Positions 9,367 to 17,747 of a stretch of 64,000 nt of DNA are shown one piece after another (within the stretch, counting starts at the first letter, position 1; every line of letters begins with the position of its first letter). The translations under genes and the position numbers were made by a program. The notes beneath the pieces were generated by a model that was not told the DNA's origin, did not search any database, and saw only the letters and a program-made list of their open reading frames with translations. This DNA is from Zhongshania aliphaticivorans (GTDB lineage: Bacteria > Pseudomonadota > Gammaproteobacteria > Pseudomonadales > Spongiibacteraceae). Location: positions 1,829,501-1,893,500 of the forward strand of contig NZ_CP014544.1 of assembly GCF_001586255.1 (NCBI RefSeq). Direction: 5' to 3'.

Positions 9367-9819
9367 ATGAACGGTAAGGCCCTCGACGACTTTATTGGCT
9401 TGTATTTGCCGACAGCCCAACATATGCAGCTCAGTGTAAAAAGCTACGACGGTAAACGTCTGCAATTGCACGCGCCACTGGGGCCAAGTATTAACGACAA
9501 GCTTACGGCCTTTGGCGGCAGCATATACTGCGTGGCGGTTATGGCATGTTGGGGCATGACTTATTTGCGCTGTGTTGATTACGGTCTTGATCCCGATATT
9601 GTGGTGGCCGAGGCGAGTATTGAGTATTTAAAGCCCATTCCAGAAGATCTTGTGGCAGAGTCGCTGGTCACTGCTGAAAGTGATTGGCAGCGCTTTTTTC
9701 AGCATTTTGAAGAGCGAGGGCGCGCTAAAATCAATCTGTGCTCAGAGATTAAAGTGAATGGTGAAGTCGCCGTTCGTTTTAAGGGGCTTTATGCCATTGT
9801 CGGTGTAAAAGGAGCCTAA
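9367..9819 (+). CDS. YiiD C-terminal-type thioesterase domain protein
   Basis: The 150-residue protein is a stand-alone copy of the hotdog-fold domain found at the C-terminus of YiiD acetyltransferases. It shows the family's features: a start region with FIGLYLPTAQHMQL, the segment LTAFGGSIYCVAVMACWG, and EASIEYLKPIPEDL, which aligns with the strand-plus-helix of putative thioesterases. No acetyltransferase domain is attached. It starts 17 bp after meaB and appears to be the last gene of the propionyl-CoA operon. Hydrolysis of an acyl-CoA overflow product is plausible there, but no substrate can be read from the sequence. Its catalytic residues are not well defined in the family. Confidence 0.8.
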   Translation: MNGKALDDFIGLYLPTAQHMQLSVKSYDGKRLQLHAPLGPSINDKLTAFGGSIYCVAVMACWGMTYLRCVDYGLDPDIVVAEASIEYLKPIPEDLVAESLVTAESDWQRFFQHFEERGRAKINLCSEIKVNGEVAVRFKGLYAIVGVKGA

Positions 9820-9831
9820 GCGCGCTTAGGC
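9814..9831. terminator. Perfect 18-bp palindrome between convergent thioesterase and patatin genes
   Basis: GCCTAAGCG (9814-9822) is followed directly by its exact complement CGCTTAGGC (9823-9831). The palindrome spans the stop codon of the thioesterase gene (TAA, 9817-9819). On the reverse strand it is followed by TCCTTTTA, so it could terminate the ppsR-patatin transcript. Forward termination is less clear because only TTT follows. Confidence 0.5.
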
Positions 9832-9851
9832 TTTGCGCTGCTGGGGCTTGC

Positions 9852-11054
9852 TTAATGGCTGCTGTGTTCGTCTAGTTCTGGGCGGTAAAGAAAGTCGCTC
9901 AACTCCTGGCGCTGCTCCATGCCATCGCGGTAGCCGAGGTCAATCAACTTGCCGCAATACTCCGGCGTGAATAGTAGATAGCTGGAAATACTGACACCGC
10001 CGCCGCCATTACTGCCGGAGCCACTCAAAAACATCCGCAGGCTGCGCGGTAGTTCTTTTACGTGCTCATCGGCGATTCGATCAATGTCTTCACTGGGGCT
10101 AATGACCAAACAATCTATGGGCAATAGCTCCTTGCCCATCATACTGAGGTTTTCTTCTGGCACCAGGCGAATTAGCTCATTGATTCTTTCTAGGCGTTCA
10201 ATGTCGGTTTCAATGCTATCGATAAACGCGCTGTTCAGCAGATGCCCAATGATTTGACCAAAGCCGGGAGATTGGATGGTTTTGGGCAGCTTGGGGTATT
10301 GGCGTTTGTGGCCGTTAGCAGGAATAACCAATACCCGATTGGCGCCTAAATGGATCACCGGGCTGATGGGGGTTAACTGGCGTAGTGCACCGTCGCCATA
10401 GAAAAATCGGCCAATTTTGGCGGGTGGGAATATGGTCGGAATCGCTGTAGAGGCCATTAAGTGTTGCAGCTGAATCGGGGTTGCCACGCCTTGGCGGCGC
10501 CAGCGTTGCCAGCCCGCGTATTGTGGGCCTCCCTGAAAAAATGTCTCTGAGACCCCTTCAGTGTAATTCATTGCGGTAAGACAGAAGGCCTCTAAATCAC
10601 GATTGAGGATATTGCGACTGATATTTTCGAATCGCACGTGCTCACTCAGCAATTTGCGTAGTGGGCTATTATCTAGCAGCGCAACGGGCTTAACGACGGT
10701 TTGGCTTGGATTAAACAGTGAGTGCGCGAGTCTTAGGGCATTGCGCATCACGCCAAATAAATCGGCGCGGTAAATCTTATCTGTCGACAATTCCCGCCAC
10801 AGTAACTCCAACTGTTGAATGGTGCCGGTAAAGTGGTGGGCACCCGCCGCCAGCGAGGCCGCGTTAATTCCACCCGCAGACGTGCCAGCCAGAATTGGGA
10901 AGGGGTTGCCGGGCCTTTTGCCATGGATTTCGGCAAGCGCTTTTAATACGCCGACCTGGTAGGCCGCGCGTGCACCGCCGCCGGGTAAAACCATTGCGGT
11001 ATTGGCGCGATACATTGGCTCATTAGCTGTATTGTGCTGGTCTGAGATAGTCAC
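9852..11054 (-). CDS. Patatin-like phospholipase family protein
   Basis: The 400-residue protein has the patatin Ser-Asp dyad: the oxyanion loop PGGGARAAYQVG at 24-35, the nucleophile elbow GTSAG with Ser59, and the catalytic Asp221 in YGDGA. Bacterial members hydrolyse acyl groups of phospholipids or neutral lipids. There is no signal peptide, so it is probably cytoplasmic or membrane-peripheral. A late Gly/Ser-rich patch (SGSGSNGGGG, about residues 344-353) sits in an otherwise ordinary C-terminal domain. Its GTG start overlaps the last base of the ppsR stop codon (TAGTG at 11056-11052), so the two genes are translationally coupled. The functional link between them is not known to me. Confidence 0.88.
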   Translation of the reverse strand: MTISDQHNTANEPMYRANTAMVLPGGGARAAYQVGVLKALAEIHGKRPGNPFPILAGTSAGGINAASLAAGAHHFTGTIQQLELLWRELSTDKIYRADLFGVMRNALRLAHSLFNPSQTVVKPVALLDNSPLRKLLSEHVRFENISRNILNRDLEAFCLTAMNYTEGVSETFFQGGPQYAGWQRWRRQGVATPIQLQHLMASTAIPTIFPPAKIGRFFYGDGALRQLTPISPVIHLGANRVLVIPANGHKRQYPKLPKTIQSPGFGQIIGHLLNSAFIDSIETDIERLERINELIRLVPEENLSMMGKELLPIDCLVISPSEDIDRIADEHVKELPRSLRMFLSGSGSNGGGGVSISSYLLFTPEYCGKLIDLGYRDGMEQRQELSDFLYRPELDEHSSH

Positions 11055-11872
11055 TAGCGTTTGTGCCCCCGCAAACCTGTATCAAGAAGTACCCGCGTGG
11101 CGATTTCTTCTACCGAGGCGTGGGTAATATCCAAATAAGGGATACCGAAGCGGATAAACATGGCCTCTGCTTGGCGCAATTCATCTTCACACTGGCGCAG
11201 GGACGCATAGCGACTATTTGGGCGGCGCTCACTGCGGATGGCCGCCAAGCGTCCGGCATCAATGGTCAAACCAAAAAGTCGGTTGCGGTGTTCTAGCAAG
11301 GGTTTGGGTAAACGGTCGTTTTCCATGTCTTCTTCGGTAATAGGGTAGTTGGCGACAAACACACCTGATTGCATCGCAAGATACAGGCAAGTGGGCGTTT
11401 TGCCACTGCGAGAAACACCTATCAGAATAACTTCAGCTTGGTCATAGCGGTTTAAGCGGGCACCGTCGTCGTTATCTAGGGCGTAGTTAACCGCATCGAT
11501 GCGCAGCTTGTATTCAGCGTCGCGTACTGCACTTTTTGCTCGGCCTACCGTGCGGGAAGGCGCTTCCCCCAAGGCGATCTCCAGCTGACTAACAAAGGTG
11601 CCCAGCACATCGATAATAAAGCCCTGACTGGTGGCAATGACAGCTCGCAGGTGCTCGTCCACCAAGGTGTCAATAACAATGGGCTGATTGCCCATTTCCG
11701 CCGCTGCGCGGTTGATTTTTTCAACCGCCGAGTGCGCTTTGGCCATGGTATCCACGTAGGGAATAACAATATGTTCGAATTTTTGGTTCTCAAATTGGGA
11801 GAGAATACTGCTCCCTAAGGTCTCTGCTGTAATTCCGGTACTGTCTGATATAAATATGGCCGCGCGAGTCAT
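11054..11872 (-). CDS. ppsR: Pyruvate, water dikinase regulatory protein (PEP synthase kinase/phosphorylase)
   Basis: The 272-residue protein belongs to the bifunctional DUF299 family that inactivates PEP synthase by ADP-dependent threonine phosphorylation and reactivates it by phosphorolysis. Its signatures are the N-terminal FISDSTGITAETLG and the P-loop-like GVSRSGKTPT near residues 152-161, followed by SGVFVANYPIT. It is divergent from ppsA, its target, with 129 bp between them. This pairing is common in gammaproteobacteria and supports the assignment. The next gene downstream is the patatin-like protein, coupled through a one-base overlap. Confidence 0.95.
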   Translation of the reverse strand: MTRAAIFISDSTGITAETLGSSILSQFENQKFEHIVIPYVDTMAKAHSAVEKINRAAAEMGNQPIVIDTLVDEHLRAVIATSQGFIIDVLGTFVSQLEIALGEAPSRTVGRAKSAVRDAEYKLRIDAVNYALDNDDGARLNRYDQAEVILIGVSRSGKTPTCLYLAMQSGVFVANYPITEEDMENDRLPKPLLEHRNRLFGLTIDAGRLAAIRSERRPNSRYASLRQCEDELRQAEAMFIRFGIPYLDITHASVEEIATRVLLDTGLRGHKR

Positions 11873-12001
11873 GTAGTTTTTTTACCTGATGCTCTGTGTT
11901 TTTCGACGGGAATTTCCAAGTTACATCACTTAGTATAGTCCCTGCTTAGTTTATGCACTCTTTTAACCGCGTCGCGGTCTTGTAATACGGGAGATAATAA
12001 C

Positions 12002-14374
12002 GTGTCTGAATACGTAATCTGGTTCAACGATCTAGGAATGAACGATGTTGACCGCGTTGGCGGTAAAAACGCATCCCTAGGCGAAATGATCAGCCAGTTG
12101 TCACAGGCCGGTGTTTCGGTTCCCGGTGGCTTTGCTACGACCGCCGACGCGTTTCGCGACTTTCTTCAGCAAAGCGGCTTAAATGATCGCATTATCGCCG
12201 AGTTAAAAGACCTCGACATCGACGACGTCAAACGTCTTGCCGTGGTCGGTAAAAACATTCGCCAGTGGATTGTTGAAACACCTTTCCCACAGGCGCTTAA
12301 TACTGCCGTGGTTGAGGCCTATGAGCAACTGGTAGATGGCAATCAGTCTATGTCTTTCGCGGTGCGTTCATCGGCAACCGCCGAAGATTTGCCAGACGCG
12401 TCCTTCGCCGGCCAGCAGGAAACCTTCCTGAATATTCGCGGCCTCGACAATATTATGATCGCGATCAAGGAAGTGTTTGCCTCCTTGTACAACGATCGGG
12501 CCATTGCCTACCGAGTTCACCAAGGCTTTGAACACGCCGACGTCGCTTTGTCGGCGGGGATTCAGCGCATGGTGCGTTCTGAAACAGGCGCTGCGGGTGT
12601 TATGTTCTCGATGGATACAGAGTCGGGCTTTGACGGTGTGGTATTTATCACCGCTTCTTACGGCTTGGGCGAGACGGTAGTGCAGGGCGCAGTGAATCCT
12701 GATGAATTCTACGTTCATAAAGCGACCTTAGCGAAAGACCGTCCCGCAGTGCTGCGCCGTAACCTCGGCAGCAAAATGCTTAAAATGGTTTATGGCAGCG
12801 ATGCCAGTGCGGGGCGCTCGGTCGATACCGTCGACGTCAGCGAAGGCGAGCGCAATCAGTTCTGTATTAACGACGAAGAAGTGCTGGGCTTGGCTAAACA
12901 AGCCATGATTATTGAACGGCACTACGGTCGTCCCATGGACATTGAATGGGCGAAAGACGGCGACGACGGCAAGCTCTACATCGTTCAGGCTCGGCCTGAA
13001 ACCGTTAAGAGCCGCGAGTCTACGACCTTAATGGAGCGCTACCTGCTTAAAGAAAAGGGCGCAGTACTGTGCGAGGGCCGCTCAATTGGTCAACGTATTG
13101 GCGCCGGTCCGGTGCGGATCATCAATAACATTAGCGAAATGGATCAGGTTCAGCAGGGCGATGTGCTAGTAACTGACATGACCGACCCCGATTGGGAACC
13201 GGTTATGAAGCGCGCCTCAGCGATTGTTACCAACCGCGGCGGCCGCACCTGTCACGCCGCGATTATTGCCCGTGAAATGGGTATTCCTGCGGTGGTGGGC
13301 TGTGGTGATGCGACTGAGCTTCTGCCTGACGGCAAAGCTGTGACGGTATCTTGCGCCGAAGGCGATACCGGTATGGTTTACGAAGGTATTCTCGATTTTG
13401 ACATCAATCGCAATAAGCTCGATGCCATGCCTGAGCTGCCGTTTAAAGTGATGATGAACGTCGGTAACCCCGATCGCGCCTTTGACTTCCAAGGCTACCC
13501 CAATGCCGGTGTTGGTTTGGCGCGTTTGGAATTTATCATTAACCGCATGATTGGCGTGCACCCCAAGGCGCTAATCAATTTCGATGATATTCCCCGGGAC
13601 GTGCAAACCGCCATTAAGCGTCGTATTGCTGGCTACGAAAGCCCAACCGAGTTCTACGTAGAAAAACTGGTGGAAGGTATCTCTACTATCGCTAGCGCCT
13701 TCTATCCCAAGCGCGTCATTGTGCGGATGTCCGACTTTAAATCCAATGAATACGCTCACTTGATTGGCGGCAGCTTGTACGAGCCATCGGAAGAAAACCC
13801 CATGCTGGGTTTCCGTGGCGCCTCACGTTACATTTCAGACTCCTTCCGGGAATGTTTTGAAATGGAATGCCGGGCCCTGAAAAAAGTCCGTAACGACATG
13901 GATCTCACCAACGTCGAGATCATGGTGCCCTTCGTACGCACCGTGGGTGAAGCTAAGCAAGTTATCGAACTGCTTGAAGCCAATGGTCTTAAACGCGGCG
14001 AAAACGGCTTAAAAGTTGTCATGATGTGCGAGCTGCCCGCCAACGCTTTACTGGCTGAGCAATTCCTTGAGTACTTCGACGGCTTCTCAATTGGCTCCAA
14101 CGATTTAACCCAGCTCACGCTTGGCTTAGATCGTGATTCTGGCCTGATCGCGCATTTATTCGACGAGCGCAACGACGCGGTAAAAGCTCTGCTTAAAATG
14201 GCGATAGACGCCTGTAAAAAACACGGCAAATACATTGGTATTTGTGGTCAAGGTCCGTCGGATCACCCGGACTTTGCCCAGTGGCTAATGGAGCAGGGCA
14301 TTGATAGCGTTTCTTTGAACCCCGATTCGGTATTGGATACCTGGTTATTCTTGTCAGAGAAGCTTAAAGCCTAA
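12002..14374 (+). CDS. ppsA: Phosphoenolpyruvate synthase (pyruvate, water dikinase)
   Basis: The 790-residue enzyme makes PEP, AMP and phosphate from pyruvate and ATP, the entry to gluconeogenesis on fatty acids or C3 carbon. The N-terminal nucleotide-binding domain begins with [10 protein letters not shown] and contains [20 protein letters not shown]. The phosphohistidine swivel domain has [13 protein letters not shown] with the catalytic His at about residue 418, followed by GIPAVVG. The C-terminal PEP-utilising barrel has [17 protein letters not shown] and [11 protein letters not shown] with the catalytic Cys. The GTG start is preceded by GGGAG 8-12 bases upstream. It is expected to be controlled after translation by the divergent ppsR product. 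An intrinsic terminator follows. Confidence 0.97.
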   Translation: MSEYVIWFNDLGMNDVDRVGGKNASLGEMISQLSQAGVSVPGGFATTADAFRDFLQQSGLNDRIIAELKDLDIDDVKRLAVVGKNIRQWIVETPFPQALNTAVVEAYEQLVDGNQSMSFAVRSSATAEDLPDASFAGQQETFLNIRGLDNIMIAIKEVFASLYNDRAIAYRVHQGFEHADVALSAGIQRMVRSETGAAGVMFSMDTESGFDGVVFITASYGLGETVVQGAVNPDEFYVHKATLAKDRPAVLRRNLGSKMLKMVYGSDASAGRSVDTVDVSEGERNQFCINDEEVLGLAKQAMIIERHYGRPMDIEWAKDGDDGKLYIVQARPETVKSRESTTLMERYLLKEKGAVLCEGRSIGQRIGAGPVRIINNISEMDQVQQGDVLVTDMTDPDWEPVMKRASAIVTNRGGRTCHAAIIAREMGIPAVVGCGDATELLPDGKAVTVSCAEGDTGMVYEGILDFDINRNKLDAMPELPFKVMMNVGNPDRAFDFQGYPNAGVGLARLEFIINRMIGVHPKALINFDDIPRDVQTAIKRRIAGYESPTEFYVEKLVEGISTIASAFYPKRVIVRMSDFKSNEYAHLIGGSLYEPSEENPMLGFRGASRYISDSFRECFEMECRALKKVRNDMDLTNVEIMVPFVRTVGEAKQVIELLEANGLKRGENGLKVVMMCELPANALLAEQFLEYFDGFSIGSNDLTQLTLGLDRDSGLIAHLFDERNDAVKALLKMAIDACKKHGKYIGICGQGPSDHPDFAQWLMEQGIDSVSLNPDSVLDTWLFLSEKLKA

Positions 14375-14401
14375 ACAAAGGCTTTGTTCTCTCATGTTAA
14401 G

Positions 14402-14424
14402 GGCCGCAAATGCGGCCTTTTTTT
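14402..14424 (+). terminator. Intrinsic terminator of ppsA
   Basis: GGCCGC (14402-14407) pairs with GCGGCC (14412-14417) around AAAT and is followed by seven T residues. It lies 27 bp after the ppsA stop, between convergent ppsA and the DUF808 gene. Confidence 0.9.
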
Positions 14425-14473
14425 GTTTTTAAAATAGATGTGCTTGGCTGAATCTCGTTTTAAACCAGTGGAA

Positions 14474-15382
14474 TTATTCTGGCTGATGGCGGTGAAAATG
14501 TGAAACCAAGACCACAACAACAGCCCCTGCAGCGATACCAATAAGGCCGTTGAACAGGTTTTGAACAATGCCGTTTGCAAAACTATTGCTAAAAATGTGT
14601 AAGTGACCCAGCGTGAATTCGAGCTTGGCATAGTGATCAAAGCCGTGGCTTAGAATGCCGCCACCGACTAGGAACATCGCTAAGGTGCCAACCACGGTTA
14701 AGGTTTTCATTAATGCCGGTGCAAACCACAGCAAGAAATTACCGGCTGCTGTAGCCAAGCTACTTTTTGCCTTAAGTAACACCAAGCCAAGGTCATCAAT
14801 TTTAACAATTAACGCAACCAAGCCGTAAACGCCAATGGTAATGCCAATGGCGACTACGGCTAATACCATAGCTTGCTTGGCAAAGGCTTCTTCCTGCACG
14901 GTACTCAAGGCGATTACGATGATTTCAAGACTCAGAATGAAATCGGTTTGAATTGCGCCTTTGACGCGTTTCTTTTCTAACTCTAGTAAGTCGGCATTGC
15001 TATTGTGTAAGAGCGCACGGCTTTGGGAATGATCTTTAACACCGCGATGAGTAATGCTGTGCCAAACCTTTTCGGCACCCTCAAAGCACAAATAGATGCC
15101 ACCTATCATTAATACCGGGGTAATCAACCACGGCATGAACATACTGGCTAATAATACGACGGGGACAATAATAATTTTATTAAGTAGTGAGCCTTTCGCA
15201 ACCGCCCACACCACGGGCAACTCGCGCTCTGCGCGAACATTACCCACTTGTTCGGCGTTTACCGCTAAATCGTCGCCCAAAACCCCCGCTGTTTTCTTAA
15301 CGGCAATTTTCGACATGCTTGCGATGTCGTCTAATAAAGTCGCAATATCGTCAAATAGGGCTAAAAGTGAGCCTGCTGCCAT
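14474..15382 (-). CDS. DUF808 (YedI-type) multi-pass inner-membrane protein
   Basis: The 302-residue protein matches the YedI/DUF808 family of unknown function. The conserved soluble start is visible (GSLLALFDDIATLLDDIASMSKIAVKKTAGVLGDDLAVNA, cited here as residues 4-42 only for position), followed by several hydrophobic helices: about 80-105 (IIIVPVVLLASM), 145-165, 170-190, 205-235 and 275-295. A charged KKRVKGAIQTDFILSLEI loop near 135-152 is typical of the family. It stands alone, convergent with ppsA and upstream of the unrelated ATPase/TOPRIM pair. I do not know its function. Confidence 0.85.
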   Translation of the reverse strand: MAAGSLLALFDDIATLLDDIASMSKIAVKKTAGVLGDDLAVNAEQVGNVRAERELPVVWAVAKGSLLNKIIIVPVVLLASMFMPWLITPVLMIGGIYLCFEGAEKVWHSITHRGVKDHSQSRALLHNSNADLLELEKKRVKGAIQTDFILSLEIIVIALSTVQEEAFAKQAMVLAVVAIGITIGVYGLVALIVKIDDLGLVLLKAKSSLATAAGNFLLWFAPALMKTLTVVGTLAMFLVGGGILSHGFDHYAKLEFTLGHLHIFSNSFANGIVQNLFNGLIGIAAGAVVVVLVSHFHRHQPE

Positions 15383-15597
15383 TGAAAAATACTCGTAGTT
15401 AAAAACTGGATGAATACAAATCTAGTTGAGCATACTACATAATTAGGACTAGGAATTGCTCAAGCCCTTAAGTATGGGAAGGGGAGTATTGAATTGAAAA
15501 GTTTAACAGTCAAAGGCTTTTGTGTCGTCATAAATACAGTGTAGAGGAAGCTGATTAGGCGCTTAGGGTGACTCGTAAAGTGTGTGAATTGAAGGTT

Positions 15598-16317
15598 TTA
15601 CTCCAAAATACTTAACCCAAAGTAATCTACCAGGAAAATGGGAAAGGCACTGAGCACCGCAACCTGATCAACAGGTAAATAGCGATCAATTTGAGCTTGG
15701 GCTATTAGTTGCTGATTATCAATCGGCTGTAGGCTAACCTCTTCATTGATTAGCATGTTGGCTTTCTTTAAATTGGCTTCAATAAGTAGTTGCCAGGCCA
15801 GCTTATTAATTCGCTTTGCGTCCTGAAAAATTTGGTGACCACGGTTGGCAGAAAGCCGCTTGTATATTCGTCCTTTGCATTCTCCGAGGTTAACTGTAAG
15901 GGCCAAGTATTTGGCTGGGTCATTAATATCCCGTATGGCTTCAATCATGGGGTAACTTATGAACAGTTTGCCGTTGTCGGTCTCGTTGTCAAAGCGGGCT
16001 AGCATATCCAGTAGCTTAGCGCCGTTAAACTTATTGTCCTGTGGCTCGAAGTCAAAGAAAAGGTAAATCTGGCCGATTTGATCACGTCGAAGACCCTCCA
16101 GTATTACCCCTTGATTAGGGTTGGGATTTAACTCCTTAACAAGCTGGAAAAGATCTAAGTCTTCATCGCCGTCAATTTGCGCGTATAAGTCATAAATATC
16201 ATTCCGAAAACTGGCTAATAGTCGACTCTCCTCGCCGTTAAAAAAGGCTTTTTCTAGACTTTGAAAATAAAGTTTTTCGGTTTTCTCGCCTTCGAATATA
16301 AATAGTGTCCGTTCCAT
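15598..16317 (-). CDS. TOPRIM-like putative nuclease, partner of the adjacent AAA ATPase
   Basis: The 239-residue protein has an N-terminal strand and acidic loop, LFIFEGEKTE (Glu9, Glu11, Glu14), followed about 75 residues later by IYLFFDFEPQD (Asp89, Glu91). This Glu then Asp-x-acidic spacing is what TOPRIM and RloB-like nuclease domains show. A third conserved-looking patch is FDNETDNGKLFISYPMIEAI (about 109-128), which I associate with a widespread uncharacterised family next to AAA ATPases. Its ATG overlaps the ATPase stop by one base (TAATG), so the two proteins are made together. The pair resembles AbiL-, PARIS- or RloAB-like anti-phage modules, but I cannot assign a named system. The base composition is AT-richer than the flanking genes. 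Confidence 0.65.
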   Translation of the reverse strand: MERTLFIFEGEKTEKLYFQSLEKAFFNGEESRLLASFRNDIYDLYAQIDGDEDLDLFQLVKELNPNPNQGVILEGLRRDQIGQIYLFFDFEPQDNKFNGAKLLDMLARFDNETDNGKLFISYPMIEAIRDINDPAKYLALTVNLGECKGRIYKRLSANRGHQIFQDAKRINKLAWQLLIEANLKKANMLINEEVSLQPIDNQQLIAQAQIDRYLPVDQVAVLSAFPIFLVDYFGLSILE

Positions 16318-17429
16318 TAACTCGACAATCCTTTATAAATTTTCTCTAGATTGTGAGCTTTACGCAGCTCCTTACTTGTTAATGCAGTAATCGGGGAAAT
16401 GATTTTGTCTAGTACAAAGTAGCAGTCAGGCCGCAGCAAATCATTGCTCATAATGCCAGTATTATGGGTAGTCATAATAGTTTGGCAACTTGTACTGGTA
16501 ACTCGTTCGACAATTTTTGCGGCTAACGCATGATGGTAAAAAGCATCGAACTCGTCAATATAGGCGAAGGTGATTTCCTTTTTTGAAAGGCGTAACCACC
16601 AGAAGTAAAAAATTCCAAGTGACAACGTGCCTGTAGATGCCGCCAAGCCAAACTCAAGTGAGGTTTTGCCATAATTGAAATAAATGCTTTCTTCTCCGTT
16701 ATTGTTGGTCTTGACTATAAGGGAGCACTTTACGCCAGCGTTATTAAGAAATTGTTCAAAGTCATTAACGGAGTTGTCATCAATAATGCTTTGTGATAAG
16801 CGTTTCACGCCAATATTCTTGCCGACGTAATCGCCCGTCTTGGTAGAGTCTAGCGAACGGAAAAATGCCATGCCCTCAATAAAGCTAAGCAACTTTGAAA
16901 ATAGCTGGTTAGTAGGGGTTTCATCTAAAATGGTGTTGCTGCGCACGTATTTGAGCAATGATATTTTAGATGTGCCAACATCGCTTTTTAGATGTTCTGC
17001 GCCTTGCAAGTGAATACTAGCCTGGTTTGATTCACGGCGGTCTACATGAAGTATCCGCTCTTCGTTGATGAACAGGCTTTCGTATACCATAGCTTCACGT
17101 GACTTTTTCCCATAGTTATATCGAATATTCGCCCCATCAATACGATACTCAAATGCGAACTCTGCAATCGTCACGTTCATCCCGCCATTCAGATAGTTGA
17201 TGTCGAGCGACTTGAGATAGTTAGGTGAATCTGTCAAATGGAGCAAAGGGTCTACCATCGCGAGTCCTAAATTAGACTTACCACCACCATTAGGGCCGTA
17301 GATCATAGCGTGCTGTATGATCCCGTTGTTCACTGCATTAGTATTGAATTCGTATTGCTGGCTAGATAGGTCAAAGACTAGCCAGTCGGTGAAGTTCCGA
17401 AAATTTTTAACGGAAAATTTACTTAGCAT
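16317..17429 (-). CDS. AAA15/OLD-like ATP-binding protein (ABC-type ATPase) of a putative defence pair
   Basis: The 370-residue protein begins with LSKFSVKNFRNF, the first strand typical of RecF/SMC-like AAA ATPases. The Walker A is GPNGGGKS at 45-52. A signature-like STGTLSLG is at about 265-272, the Walker B ITFAYIDEFDAF at 286-297, and the switch His in MTTHNT near residue 322. There is no long coiled-coil insertion; residues 60-260 are a small alpha/beta lid. This matches COG1106-type ATPases found in abortive-infection modules. I chose the ATG at 17429 because GGGGAAAG lies just upstream; an in-frame ATG at 17462 lacks this. The stop overlaps the start of the TOPRIM-like gene. A defence role is inferred from the pairing. 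Confidence 0.8.
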   Translation of the reverse strand: MLSKFSVKNFRNFTDWLVFDLSSQQYEFNTNAVNNGIIQHAMIYGPNGGGKSNLGLAMVDPLLHLTDSPNYLKSLDINYLNGGMNVTIAEFAFEYRIDGANIRYNYGKKSREAMVYESLFINEERILHVDRRESNQASIHLQGAEHLKSDVGTSKISLLKYVRSNTILDETPTNQLFSKLLSFIEGMAFFRSLDSTKTGDYVGKNIGVKRLSQSIIDDNSVNDFEQFLNNAGVKCSLIVKTNNNGEESIYFNYGKTSLEFGLAASTGTLSLGIFYFWWLRLSKKEITFAYIDEFDAFYHHALAAKIVERVTSTSCQTIMTTHNTGIMSNDLLRPDCYFVLDKIISPITALTSKELRKAHNLEKIYKGLSS

Positions 17430-17747
17430 CTGACTTTCCCCAGTGATCGACGATACTAGCATAGCAGCTTTATTGGTTGCCGTAAAAAAACTACGGTTGA
17501 GGAGGTGAGTGGAATTTCGCCGATTCCCTGTTGCTCACGATGGATTGAATTAGACGTCAAAACGATATTGCGTATGTGCAATAAGTGCAGCCAGTGGGAA
17601 ATAGCTCGTGACAAGGGGATATTCTGCCAGGTTGTCTCCAAGTGTTGTCAAAAGGCTAAATTCGATTATTGTGTGCGGCCTAAAGCCCCGGTATATTTCG
17701 ATATAGGTTTAGAGTTCTTTGGGTGCACTCGTTAAGCCCTCTAAACA
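17430..17747. other. Gap upstream of the ATPase gene, no gene recognised
   Basis: This 318-bp AT-rich stretch separates the ATPase start from the phosphatase stop. A forward frame at 17505-17735 (76 residues, nine Cys) begins with GTG directly against its possible ribosome site and looks unlike a real gene. The promoter of the ATPase/TOPRIM pair should lie here, but I cannot place it with confidence. Confidence 0.4.

Noticed and set aside
17505-17735. 76-residue Cys-rich frame upstream of the ATPase
   Set aside because: The GTG start abuts the only possible ribosome site, there is no domain-like spacing of the cysteines, and the frame lies in an AT-rich promoter region.
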